From contig CM075783.1 in NCBI GenBank assembly GCA_037974665.1, positions 44,105,818 through 44,169,817 on the forward strand: a stretch of DNA of 64,000 nt, in the 5' to 3' direction. Made by a program: the position numbers and the translations under genes. Positions 21,895-33,951 of this stretch are shown piece after piece. The stretch comes from Ehretia macrophylla (Eukaryota; Streptophyta; Magnoliopsida; Boraginales; Ehretiaceae). The stretch's first letter is position 1, and each line of letters opens with the position of its first letter. The notes beneath the pieces were generated by a model that was not told the origin of the DNA, ran no database searches, and saw only the letters and a list, made by a program, of their open reading frames with translations.

Positions 21895-24800
21895 TGTCAC
21901 GCCCCAACCCGACCTATGGAGGTTAGACTAGGGTGTGATCTAAACATTCGAGTCATTTCACGTCCCTAATCGTTCATGAAAGTTTAACACTTAACGTTTA
22001 GTCTAAACTCCACAAATTCTCCGAAAAATCGTTACTATAACGGCTGTAATTGGGCCATTTAGTTTGACCTAATTTTCTAAAGGCCTCCAAACTTTCAATC
22101 TCAAATTCATTTTCAACTAAGATTACTATTTATCACCAGTCGAAACGCCTACTAGTTATCTCAAAGTCTCGTTTGATTAACAACCTAGCATGATAACTCT
22201 GTCTCGTTTGTTTGTTAATCCTTGTTACAAAAGTACCTGTTGATCTTAGCCTATCAATGAGTACCTGCTTAAGATTGGATAGATTCATTTTACTTAATCC
22301 TTTACCTGATACTTCATAAACCTATGATAGATACTAACCAATAGCGATAGCAAAATGACCATAGTAGTGTCTATCTAGTTATGATCAGTACAACCCAAAA
22401 TTTGATCCCAAATTACAACGGGGGTCATTTACAATACAACAACAAGCAAAATAAGAAATAGTCTTCGAGCAACATATCGTTCACAAAATGGCCATAGTCA
22501 AGTAAGGCACGTAGGGCAAGCAATCATTCCAAAGAATCATCATTAGGCACGTTGTCCTCAGGTACCTGTTCCTGGTCTTCTTCACCTTAGATGATAAAAA
22601 AGGGTGAGTCCTTATGAACTCAGCGAGGGGGAACGAGAAATAAGTTTTGAAACTCTTTTTCTGGTTCATCTTATGAAAACCTTTTGCAAGCATGACATAT
22701 ATCACAAGTAAGTTCATAATGTAATATAAAAGTAAAAGAACACAATTACCCGTCTTTCCTCCCCGATGAGCGAGAGTACTTATACACCTAGTGAAAAGGA
22801 TACGGTGAGCTTTTGCTCTCAGTTCACTTCCAGTCTCAGTTGTTGCCGCCGACTTCAAATCATTCCCTTATCACGCCAAATGGGTATACTCCGGATGTAC
22901 CCCAAAATCCTACGACCCAACTCTTCGAGGAAGTCTAGCCCCCAAGGGTGAGAGGGAATTGGACAATGGTAGTCACGGGTGCACCGGCAAGCCCGATGTC
23001 GTCCGATATGCGTGAACGCTACCACGCCGTAATGAATGGTTGCAACCTTGTATGCAATGCACATTTATGACATTTAATATATCACATTAGGAGGACAACA
23101 AAGTAGGTTGCCTCCGAGCAGTCATAGGATTTCACATTGACAAGTAAACACATGAGGCACGATATGACAGGCAATTTCACTTGTAAAGCACATGGAGTTA
23201 TATGAATATTAAACGGGCAGTCATGTAACTCATGTAAATCAAGTCATGTAACTCATTTCGAAGTTCACGTAATCAAATAATAAGGTCATACAACATGCAA
23301 CGATGTTTACGTGGGACCGGGTGCGAGAAAGGCCTACTTGTCAACATGTAATTATCGGAACCACATTTAGGGCTATAAGGGCAACTACGGGCATCCTACT
23401 AATCACATAATTAAACACGATATTCATAGGATCAACACTTAGCGAGTTTTCCTAGTCATTAGGGTTTCAATTCATGCTCACCCGTGCGATTAAGCCACAA
23501 GTGATCCCTTAATTAAACTCAAGCCATGCATCGATTAATTAAAATACCCTCAAGCATTCAAAACAGTCCACAAGACATCCAAGTGCCACAAGCCTAATCA
23601 TTTAATACAACAAGAGACGTTACAATAATTTTCAAAGCATATCACTAGATGAAAACCTCACTGCAATAGTCTTTCTTCCCACAATCATTTAGACAATCAA
23701 ACAATCTCCAATTCCAGTGAACAAAATTTCAAATTAAAGATTAAGGAGTGAACTAAATCCAGAAACAAACCTCGCATCATTTGGAGTTCGGGTTCAAGAG
23801 TTATAGCCAAAACCGTTAGACTACGCAAAACTGTCCAAATTTGTGCACATTTCAATACTTGTCGTTTTTGGACCTTAGGCTCAGATTTAGCCTTAGTCTA
23901 TTTCTGACAAAAATGTCCATAACTGAAATATATATCAGCATACCAAATTTCATTTATTTTGGATATCATTTACTAAGTAAAAACTGGTTCGTTCTACAAG
24001 AACAGTGAATCTGCCAAAACCTGCTTCATTTTTTCAGATTTTCCAGATTTGGACACCTTTCAATGTTTTGCCATTTTGGGGACCTTAGAGTCAAAATTAG
24101 CTTTGGTCTATTTCTATGAAAAATTCTCAGAACTGGAAAAAATAGTCACCTACCAATTTTCATGCATTTTCAACATCATTTACTTGGTCAAATTCACTTC
24201 GCTCCAACAGAACAGAAAGCTGCCAAATACGCGAGTTCACCTATCTTCACATTCTAGCCAAATATCTTGCCATGCATGCTTACAAAAGCTCATGTACACA
24301 CATATATCACAAGTACAGAGGTAAAAATAGACATTTAAAGGCATGCATGTGGTTTTTGAAAGTTTTTCAAAGAAGTTTTAGCCCTCACCTTAGCAAGACA
24401 ACAATGAAGATGCACAAAGCTCTTGATGATGCACAAGATTGTCCTTTTTCCTTGCTTGGTCGAGAGATGACTTGAGATTCTTAATTTCCTAGCTTAGTTA
24501 CCAAGTTCTTAGTAGGTGCATGTGGTTAGAACAAGAAGAAAACGAAATAGGAGTTATCAACTTACCTAAGCCGAGATGAAGGTTCTATGAGCTTGCATGT
24601 GCGACTTTTGCGTTCTAGCTTGCTTGGTCGAGTTCCTTAGTAGCTTGGAGGTCTTGATGAATCTTAGGATGATAAGCTATGGAGTCTATAATTGTAGCTA
24701 GGGCCGAGATTGAGAGAGAGAGAAGAAATGGGAGAAAGAATGAAAGAAAAAGGAAATGTGAGAAAGAAATAGAAGCTTGAAGTGTTTGATGCATGTGTCG

Positions 24801-25456
24801 GCCTAGGGCCTCGAAATTTCAGATTTTTGTGTCTTCAAGGAGCGTAATTTGAATCATCCTAGCATGGGCATTTGATTGTGTCAAGATTGGGTGCATTGGC
24901 TAGGGTTTTTGAGCCTTTTTTTTTTGCTTTGTGTCATAACATGTCATAGAATGTCTAGGAATAAATTTTGAATTTGCAATGCTTGTTCAAATGCAAGAGG
25001 TGGTCGGCCAAGGCTTGCAAAAATTCTGAATTTTTTGTCTTGTTTGAGCATTATTTAATTGAGTGCTTTGAATATGCAAAAGAATAAAGAATAAAGAATA
25101 AGAATATCTAGCTTTTTGTGTGATTTCGTCTTTTAGTGAGTTGACTTAGCATTTTAATATTAGTTAGTGGAGTTTGTAGGATTAATTAATGATTTAGTGC
25201 TTCGTGTAAGATGCTTTCTTAATTAGCGTACGGGCACACTTTTTTAGGTTTAGGGCACGCAGTACGAGGTAAGGCACGAACTACGAGACGAATGCATATT
25301 TTCCAAGTAAATGCATGCAACCCTAAATGTATGCACGTAATTCAATGCAAGGCACACAAAACGAAACACGATTCTTAAACCTAGGTCAAGGCATGCAAAT
25401 CTAGGTTAGGGCACACGAAATAAGGTATCACACGCAAAACGAGATCGGACCTCACA
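21895..25456 (-). mobile_element. Solo LTR 1 of the long-LTR Ty3/Gypsy family (minus orientation)
   Basis: A 3562-bp block interrupts a satellite monomer and is flanked by perfect 5-bp duplications CGCAG (21890-21894 and 25457-25461). Removing it and one duplication restores a normal monomer. On the minus strand it starts TGTGAGGTCCG and ends GGCGTGACA, the same ends as the 5' LTR at 53640-57200, and its length differs from that LTR by one base. It holds no internal domain, so it is a solo LTR, usually explained by recombination between the two LTRs of one element. A purine-rich GAGA stretch lies at about 24710-24725. The open frames inside it have no recognisable product. Confidence 0.93.
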
Positions 25457-28400
25457 CGCAGCCTAGCAGGCTTGCTGCCCCCGTCGTAGAGCTCTCGGAG
25501 AGCTCTCCAACGGTATACTGTGCGCCGCGTAACTCATTACAAATCAAAAGTTAGGGGTACTAGAGCAATGGAGACCAGGTCCCAAGCCCTACGCCCTTGG
25601 TTTGCGGGCCCAGTTTCTAAGTGAAGTGGAGTTGTCTTGCCCAAGGTGACGTGGGAGTCGATAATAGAAATGTGATGGATTAGGTTGTCGTCCTTCTCGC
25701 GGCTCACGATGTACGATCCGGGATAGAAAAACATCGCAAAAGAATAAAAGTGTCTCGAAACTGATGAAAACATTCGATTTTGGGCTCTGAGAACCTTGCG
25801 CAGCCGAGCAAGCTTGCTGCCCCCGTCGAAGAGCTCTTGGAGAGCTTTCCAACTGTATGTTGAGCGCCGCGTAACTCCTTACGGATCAAAAGTTAAGGGA
25901 ACCGGAGCGACGGACACCTGGTCTCTAGCCCCACACCCTCAGTTTGCGGGCCAAGCCTCTACGTGAGGCGAAGTTGTGTTGCCCAAGGTGCTGTGGGATT
26001 GGGTAATAGAAATGTAACAGATTAGGTTGTCGTCCTTTTCGCGGCTCATGTCGCGCGATCCGGGACGAAAAAACAGCGCAAAAGAAGAAAAGTGTCCTGA
26101 AACTGATAAAAATGTTCAATTTTGGGCTACAAAAATAGGTGCAACTGAGTAGGATTGCTGGCCCCGTTGTAGAGCTCTCGGAGAGGTTTCCAACGGTATG
26201 CTGTGCGACGCCTAACTCCTTAGGGATCAAAAGTTATGGGCACCGGAGCGACGGAGACCTGGTCCTAAGCCCCACAGCCTCAGTTTGCGGGCCCAGCCTC
26301 TACGTGAAGCGAGGTTGTCATGCCCAAGGTGCCATGGGATTCGCTAATAGAAATGTGATGGATTAGGTTGTCGTCCTTTTCGTGGCTCACGACGTATGAT
26401 ACGGGATGGAAAAACAGCGCAAAAACGAAAAGTGTCCCAAAATTGATGAAAACATTCGATTTTGGGCTCCGAAAACTAGCGCAGCCAAGCAGGATTGCAG
26501 CCCCCGTTGAAGAGCTCTTGGAGAGCTTTCCAACGGTATATTATGCGCCGCATAACTCCTTATAGATCAAAAGTTATGGGCACCAGAGCGACGGAGACCT
26601 GGTCCTACGCCCTACGCCCTCGGTTTGTGGGCCCAGCCTCTACGTGAGGCGAAGTTGTCTTGTCCAAGGTGCCATGGGAGTTGGTAATAGAAATATGATG
26701 GATTACGGTTGTCTTCCTTTTCGCGGCTCATGATATACGATCCGTGACAGAAAAACAGCGCAAAAGAAGAAAAGTATCCTAAAACTAATGAAAACGTTTG
26801 ATTTTGGGATTCAAAAACAAGCGCAGCCGAGAAAGCTTGTTGCCCCCATCGTAGAGCTCTCTGAGAGCTTTCCAACGGTATGCTGTGCACCGTATAATTT
26901 CTTACGGATCAAAAGTTATGGGCACCAGAGCGATGGAAACCTGGTCCCAAGCCCTACGGCCTCGGTTTGCGAGCCTAGCCACTACGTGAAGCGAAGTTGT
27001 GTTGCCCAAGGTGCCGTGGGATTCGGTAATAGAAATGTGATGGATTAGGTTGTCGTCCTTTTCGCAGCTCTCGATGTACGACCCGGGACGGAAAAACTGT
27101 ACAAAAAAGAAAAGTGTCCCAAAATTGATGAAAACGTTCAATTTTGGGCTCCGAAAACTGGCGCAACAAAGTAGGCTTGCTGCCTCCGTCGAAGAGCTCT
27201 TGGAGAGCTTTCCAACGGTATGCTGTGCACCGCGCAACTTCTTACGGATCAAAAGTTGAGGGAACCGGAGCGACGGAGACCTGGTTCTAAGCCCCACGGC
27301 CTCGGTTTGCGGGCTTATCCTCTATGTGAAGAGAAGTTGTCTTGCCCAAGGTGCCGTGGGATTCGGTAATAGAAATGTGATGGATTAGGTTGTCGTCTTT
27401 TTCGCAGCTCACGACGTACGATCCGGGATGAAAAAATAGCGTAAATAAGAAAAGTATCCCGAAACTGATGAAAACATTCGATTTTAGGCTCCAAAAACTT
27501 ACGCAGCCGAGCAGGCTTGCTGCCCCTTCGAAGAGCTCTTGGAGAGTTTTCCAACTGTATGTTGTGCGCCGCATAACTCCTTACGGATCAAAAGTTATGG
27601 GCTCTAGAGCGACGGAGACCTAGTCACAAGCCCCACGCCCTCGATTTGCAGGCCCAGCCTCTACGTGAGGCGAAGTTGTGTTGCCTAACGTGCCGTGGGA
27701 TTGGGTAATAGAAATGTGATGGATTAGGTTGTCATCCTTTTCGCGGCTCATGACGTACGATCCGGGATGAAAAAAACAGCGCAAAAAAAGAAAAATATCT
27801 TGAAACTGATGAAAATATTCGATTTTGGGCTCCAAAAATAGGTGCAGCTGAGCAAGATTGCTTCCCCCGTTGTAGAGCTCTCGGAGAGCTTTCTAACGGT
27901 ATGCTGTGTGCCGTGTAACTCCTTACGGATCAACATTTATGGGCACCGGAGCAATGGAGACCTAGTTCCAAGCCCCACGGCATCGGTTTGCGGGCCCAGC
28001 CTCTACCTGAAGCGAAGTTTTCATGCCTAAGTTGCCATGGGATTCGATAATAGAAATGTGATGGATTAAGTTGTCGTCCTTTTCGCGGCTCACGACGTAC
28101 GATACGGTACGAAAAAACAGCGCAAAAAAGAAAAGTGTCCCGAAATTGACGAAAACGTTTGATTTTGGGCTCCGAAAACTAGCGCAGCCAAGCAGGCTTG
28201 TGGCCCACATCGTAGAGCTCATGGAAAGCTTTCCAACGGTATGCTGTGCGCCGCGTACCTCATTTTAGATCAAAAGTTATGGGCATCGGAGCGACGAAGA
28301 CGTGGTCCTAAGCCCCACGCCCTCGGTTTGCCGGCCTAGCCTCTATGTGAAGCGAAGTTGTCCTGCCCAAGGTGCCGTGGGATTTGGTATTAGAAATGTG

Positions 28401-30124
28401 ATGGATTAGGTTGTCGTCCTTTTCGCGGCTCACGACGTACGATTCGGGACAGAAAAATAGCGCAAAAAGGAAAAGTGTCCCGAAATTACTGAAAACGTTC
28501 GATTTTCGGCTGCAAAAACTAGTGTAGCCAAGCAGGCTTGCTGCCCCCGTCGAAGAGCTCATGGAGTGCTTTCCAATGGTATGTTGTGCGCCACGCAACT
28601 CCTTACGGATCAAAAGTTAAGGGAACCGGAGCGACGGAAACCTGGTCCCTAGCCCCACGCCCTCGGTTTGCGGGCCCAACCTCTACATGAAGCGAAGTTG
28701 TCTTGCCCAAGGTGGTGTGGGATTCGGTAATAGAAATGTGATAGATTAGATTGTCCCCCTTTTTGCGGCTCACGACGTACGATCCGAGATAAAAAAATAG
28801 TGGAAAAGAAGGAAGTATCCAGAAACTGATGAAAACGTTCGATTTTGGAAACCGAAAACTTGGGCAGCCAACCAGGCTTGCTGTCCCCCGTCGCAGAGCT
28901 CTCGGGGAGCTTTCCAACGGTATGTTGTGCACCGCGTAACTCCTTGCGGATCAAAAGTTATGGGTACCTGAGCGACGGACACCTGGTCCTAAACCCCACA
29001 CCCTCAGTTTGCGGGCCCAACCTTTACTTGAGGCGAAGTTGTCTTGTCCAAGGTGTCGTGGGATTCGGTAATAGAAATATGATGGATCACGATATCGTCC
29101 TTTTCGCGGCTCACGACGTACTATTCAGGATAGAAAAATAGCGCAAAAGAAGAAACGTGTCCCGAAACTGATGAAAACGTTCGATTTTGTTCTAACTCCT
29201 TACGGAACAAAAGTTATGGGCACCAGAGCGACAGAGACCTGGTCTTAACCCTACAGCCTCGGTTTGCGGGCCTAGCCTTGACGTGAACCGAAGTTGTCTT
29301 GCCCAAGGTGCCATGTGATTCGGTAATAGAAATGTAATGGATTAGGTTGTCGTCCTTTTTGCGGCTCACGACGTACGATACGGGATGAAAAAACAGCTCA
29401 AAAAAGAAAAGTGTCCCGAAATTGATGAAATCGTTCAATTTTGGGCTCCAAAAACTAGTGCAGCCGCTCAGGCTTGCTGCCCTAGTTGTAGAGCTCTCGG
29501 AGAGCTTTCCAACGGTATGCTTTGCGCCGCGTAACTCGTAACGGATCAAAAGTTATATGCACGGGAGCGACGGAGACCTAGTCACAAGCCCCATGCCCTC
29601 GGTTTGCTGGCCTGGCCTCTACGTGAGTCGAAGTTGTCTTGCCCAATGTGATGTGGAATTCGGTAAGAGAAATGGGATGGATTTGGTTGTCATACTTTTC
29701 GCACCTCATGACGTATGATCCAGGACGAAAAAAGTAGCCCAAAAGAAGAAAAGTATCCCGAAACTGATGAAAACAGGCGCAGCCAAGAAGGCTTGATACG
29801 CCCGTCGTAGAGCTCTCGGAGAGCTTTTCAACGGTATGCTGTGCGCCGCATAACTCCTTACAGATCAAAAGTTAGGGGCACCGGAGAGATGGAGACCTGG
29901 TCCGAAGTCCCACGGCCTCGATTTGCGGGCCCAGCCTCTACGTGATGCAAAGTTGTCTTGCCCAAGGTGTCGTGGGATTCGGTAATTGAAATGTGATAGA
30001 TTAGGATGTCGTCCTTTTCGCGGCTCACGACGTACGATCTTGGATGGAAAAACAGAGCAAAAGAAGAAAAGTGTTCTGAAACTGATGAAAACGTTCGATT
30101 TTGGGCTTCAAAAACTAGCGCAGT
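25457..30124 (-). repeat. 341-bp satellite array between solo LTRs 1 and 2, about 14 monomers
   Basis: The same monomer continues in the same orientation and in the exact phase broken by solo LTR 1. Two monomers are shortened, near 29190 (about 110 bp lost) and 29775 (about 29 bp lost between two GAAAAC repeats). A two-monomer variant chain recurs with an offset of about 1702 bp (five monomers): GATTGGGTAATAG at about 25997 and 27699, then TCATGCC in the next monomer at 26318 and 28021. Nothing else is seen. Confidence 0.92.
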
Positions 30125-33100
30125 TGTCACGCCCCAACCCGGCCTATAAGGTTAGACTAGGGTATGATCTAAACGTTCAGGACATGTCACATACTTAACC
30201 GTTTATGAAGATTTAACACCTATCGTTTGAGTCTAGACTCCAAAGTTTTCCGGAAATCCGGCAGCGTGACGGCTGTAATTGGACTCTTTGGTTTGGCTTA
30301 ATTCTCTAAACGCCTCAAAATTTTCTAATCTCAAGTTCATTTCCAACTAAGATTGCTATTTATCATCAATTGAAACGCCTATTGGTTATCTCGATGTCTC
30401 GTTTGATTTATAACATAGCATGATACTATGTCTCGTTCGTTTGTTTATCCTCGTTACAAAGTACCTGTTGATCTTAGCTTAATAGCGAGTACTTGTTTAA
30501 GATCAGATAAGTTCATTTACTTAGTCCTTAACTAATACGTCAAGACCTATGATAGATACTAGCGGTAATAATAGCAAAACTGATCATAGTAGTGTCTAGC
30601 GTCAGTCTACTTAATATCAGTACAAACCAAAATTAGACCCCAAATTACAACGGGGGTCTTTTACATTACAAATAGCAAGCAATATAAAAGAAATAGTCTT
30701 CAGGTAGCATAGAGTTCACAAGTAGCCACAATCACGCAAAGCACACAAGCAGGCAATCACTCCAATGATTCATTGTTAGGCACACCATGCTCGGGTACTT
30801 GTTCTGGATTTCTTCATCTGAGATGATAAAAGAGGGTGAGTCCTTATGAAGTCAGCGAGGGGGAACAAGAAATAGGTTTTGAAACTCATTTTCCGGTTCA
30901 ACTTATGAAATCCTTTTGCAAGCATGAATATAACAATAATATAAGTACAGGAACAAAAATACCGGGCTTTCCTCCCCGAGGTTCTCTAGGAATCATGCGA
31001 GAGTACTTATACACATAGTAAAAAGGATACAGTGAGCTTTTGTTCTCAGATCAGTTCCAGAATCAGTTGTTGCGGCCGACTTCAAATCATCCCCCAAACA
31101 CTCGAGGTGGGTGTACTCCGAATGTACCCCGAAATCCTACGACCCCACTCTCCGAGGAAGTCTAGCCCCCAAGGGAGAGAGGGAATGGGACCATGGTAGT
31201 CACGGGTGCACCGGCAAGCCCGATGCCGCCCGGTGTACGTGATCGCTACCAAACCGACAAGAAAGGTTGCAACCTTGTATGCAGTGCACATTTATGACAT
31301 TAACATATCACGTTAGGAGGACAAAAAAGTAGGTTACCTCCGGACAGTCATAAGATTGCACATTGACAAGTAAACAGGCAGGGCACGATAAGACAAGTAA
31401 TTTCACTTGAAAGGCATATAGAGTTATATGAACATTAAATGGGCAGCCATGAAACACATGTAAATCAAGCCATATAACTCATTTCGAAGTCCACGTAATC
31501 AATTGATAGGATTATTCAACATGCAACAACATCTACGTGGGTTCGGATGCAAGAAAAGCCTATTTGTCAACATGCAATGATCAAAATTACATTTAAGGTT
31601 ATAAGGGCAACTACGGGCAGCCTACCAAGCATATAATTCCACACAATATCCAAAGGATCAATACTTAGCAAGCCTATCTAGTCATTAGGGTTTCCATTTT
31701 GTGCATATCCGTGCAATTTGAGCCCAAAACCAACTCAAAGTCAATCTCAAGCCATGCATCATTTAGTCCAACATCCTCAAACATTCAAAACAGTCCACAA
31801 AACATCCCAAAGCTACAATCCTAAGCATTTAACTCAACAAGAGAAGTCACAACAATTTTCTAAGCATAACACTAAGTGAAACCCTTACTGCAATAGGCTG
31901 TTTTCTCACAATCATTAAGATAATCAAACAATCTTCAATTCCAGTGAATAAGATGTCAAATTAAAGCTTAAGAAGTGAACTAAAATAAGAAACAAACCTT
32001 GCATCATTTGGAGTTCGAGATCATTAGTTATAGCCGAAACAATGGGATAGCACAAAACTGTCCAGATTTGCACACATTTCGATAATTGACGTTTTTGAGG
32101 TCCTTAGGGTCAGATTTAGCCTTAGTCCATTTCTGACAAAAATGTCTAGAACTGAAAAATTTTTCAGTACACCAAATTTTATGCATTTTGGATATCATTT
32201 ACTAAGTCAAATATGGTTCGTTCTACAAGGTCAATGCATCTGTCAAAACCTGCTTCATTTTTCCAGATTTCCAGATTTGGACACATTTTAAAGATTTTCC
32301 ATTTTGAGGATCTTAGATTCGAAATTAGCTTTGGCCTATTTCTTAGAATAATGTTCAAAACTGTCCAAACTAGTCACCTACCAAGTTTCATGCATTTTCA
32401 ACATCATTTGCCTAGCAAAAATTACCTCCAAAAAAACTGGTCAGAGAGGTGTCAACAATCCAACTTCACCTATCATCACTTTCAAGCCAAGATCTTGCCA
32501 TGCATGGTTGCAAAAGCTTATGAACGAACATATAACTCAAGTAAAGAAGCAAAGACATACTTTTATGAGCATGCATGTGGATTTTTGAAGGATTTTCAAA
32601 AGGTTTTAGCCCTCACCTTAGCAATCAACCAAGAAGATGCTCAAAACTTGTTGAAGCAAATTTTTCTTCTTCTCCTTTGCCTATGCGAGGCTCCAACTAG
32701 AGTTTCCCTATTTTTCCTAGCTTAGTGACCAAGCTCTTAGTACATGCATGAGGTTAGAACAAGAAGAAAAGAAATGGAAGCTTAAAAACTCACCTAGGGC
32801 CGAAATGAAGACTCAAAGGACATGCATGTGTGATTTTCGCATCCTAGCTTGTTTGCTTGAGTTTCTTTGATTGTTGCTTGTCTTGATGCACCATGAGTTG
32901 ATGAAGATGAGCAAAGGATGGTGAGAACTCAGCCAAGGCCGAGAGAGAGAGAGGGAAAATGAGAGGGAGAGAGAGAAGTTGAGGAAGAAAGAGGAAATGA
33001 CAAGAATATGACAAAGAGTGAAGCCTTTGCATTCTTCAAGCATGTGGTCGGCCTTGGGCCATTAAAAATCTGATTTTTGTGTCTTCAATGTGTGATTTTA

Positions 33101-33704
33101 AAATGTTAGCATGGGCTAAGGTGGTTTGGTCGAGCAAGGTAGAGGATTGAGGTGGTATTGAGCAATTTTTTAAGCATTGATAAGTGTTTTTGTGTCATAA
33201 CTTGTCTAGAATCAATTTGAATTTAGCATGCATGCAAAGAGACCTCCTAGTGGTCGGCCAAGGCTAGTTTCAAATCTGAATTTTTGTCATCTTTGAGCAT
33301 TATTTTAATTGTGTCTTGAAAGTGCAAAAAGAATAAGGAATAAAGAATAAGGAATGTCTACTGTTTAGTGAATTTTTGTCTTCTAGTGAGTTGAATTAGG
33401 ATTATAATATTGATAGTGGATTTTGTGGGATTGTTTAATAGTCTAGTGCTTCGTGTAAGATGCTTTCTTGTTTAGCATGAGGGCACGCTTTTCTAGGTCT
33501 AGGGCACGCACTACGAGATAGAACACGAACTACGAGATGAACGCATGTTTTTCAAGTAAATGCGTATAACCCTAAATGAATGCACGTAATTCAATGCACG
33601 GCACACAAAATGAACACAATTCTTAAACCTAGGTCAAGGCACGCAAATCTAGATTAGGGCACATAAAACGAGGTATCGCACGTAAATCGGGGTCGGGCCT
33701 CACA
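30125..33704 (-). mobile_element. Solo LTR 2 of the same family (minus orientation)
   Basis: A 3580-bp block flanked by perfect 5-bp duplications GCAGT (30120-30124 and 33705-33709). The minus strand begins TGTGAGGCCCGACC and ends GGCGTGACA. It aligns along its whole length with solo LTR 1 and the 5' LTR but differs from both at many sites and by small indels, so it is not a recent duplicate of solo LTR 1. The 14-bp palindrome AAGGTTGCAACCTT is intact at 31263-31276. A GA-rich stretch lies at about 32938-32985. No internal element sequence is present. Confidence 0.92.
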
Positions 33705-33951
33705 GCAGTTGAGCAGGCTTGTTGCCGCCGTCGTAGAGCTCTCGGAGAGCTTTCCAACGGTATACTGTGCACCGCGTAACTCCGTACGGATCAAAAGTTA
33801 TTGGCACCTGAGCGACGAAGACCTTGTCCCAAGCCCGACGCCCTCGGTTTGCGGGCCCAGCCTCTAAGTGAAGCGAAGTTGTCTTGCCCAAGGTGCAGTG
33901 GGATTTGATAATAGAAATGTGATGGATTAGGCTGTCGTCCTTTTCGGGATT
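33705..33951 (-). repeat. Satellite remnant between solo LTRs 2 and 3
   Basis: These 247 bp are part of one satellite monomer, running from the GAGCAGGCTTG landmark to TCGTCCTTTTCG of the next monomer. Two elements inserted about 0.25 kb apart, and the phase is kept on both sides. Confidence 0.92.
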
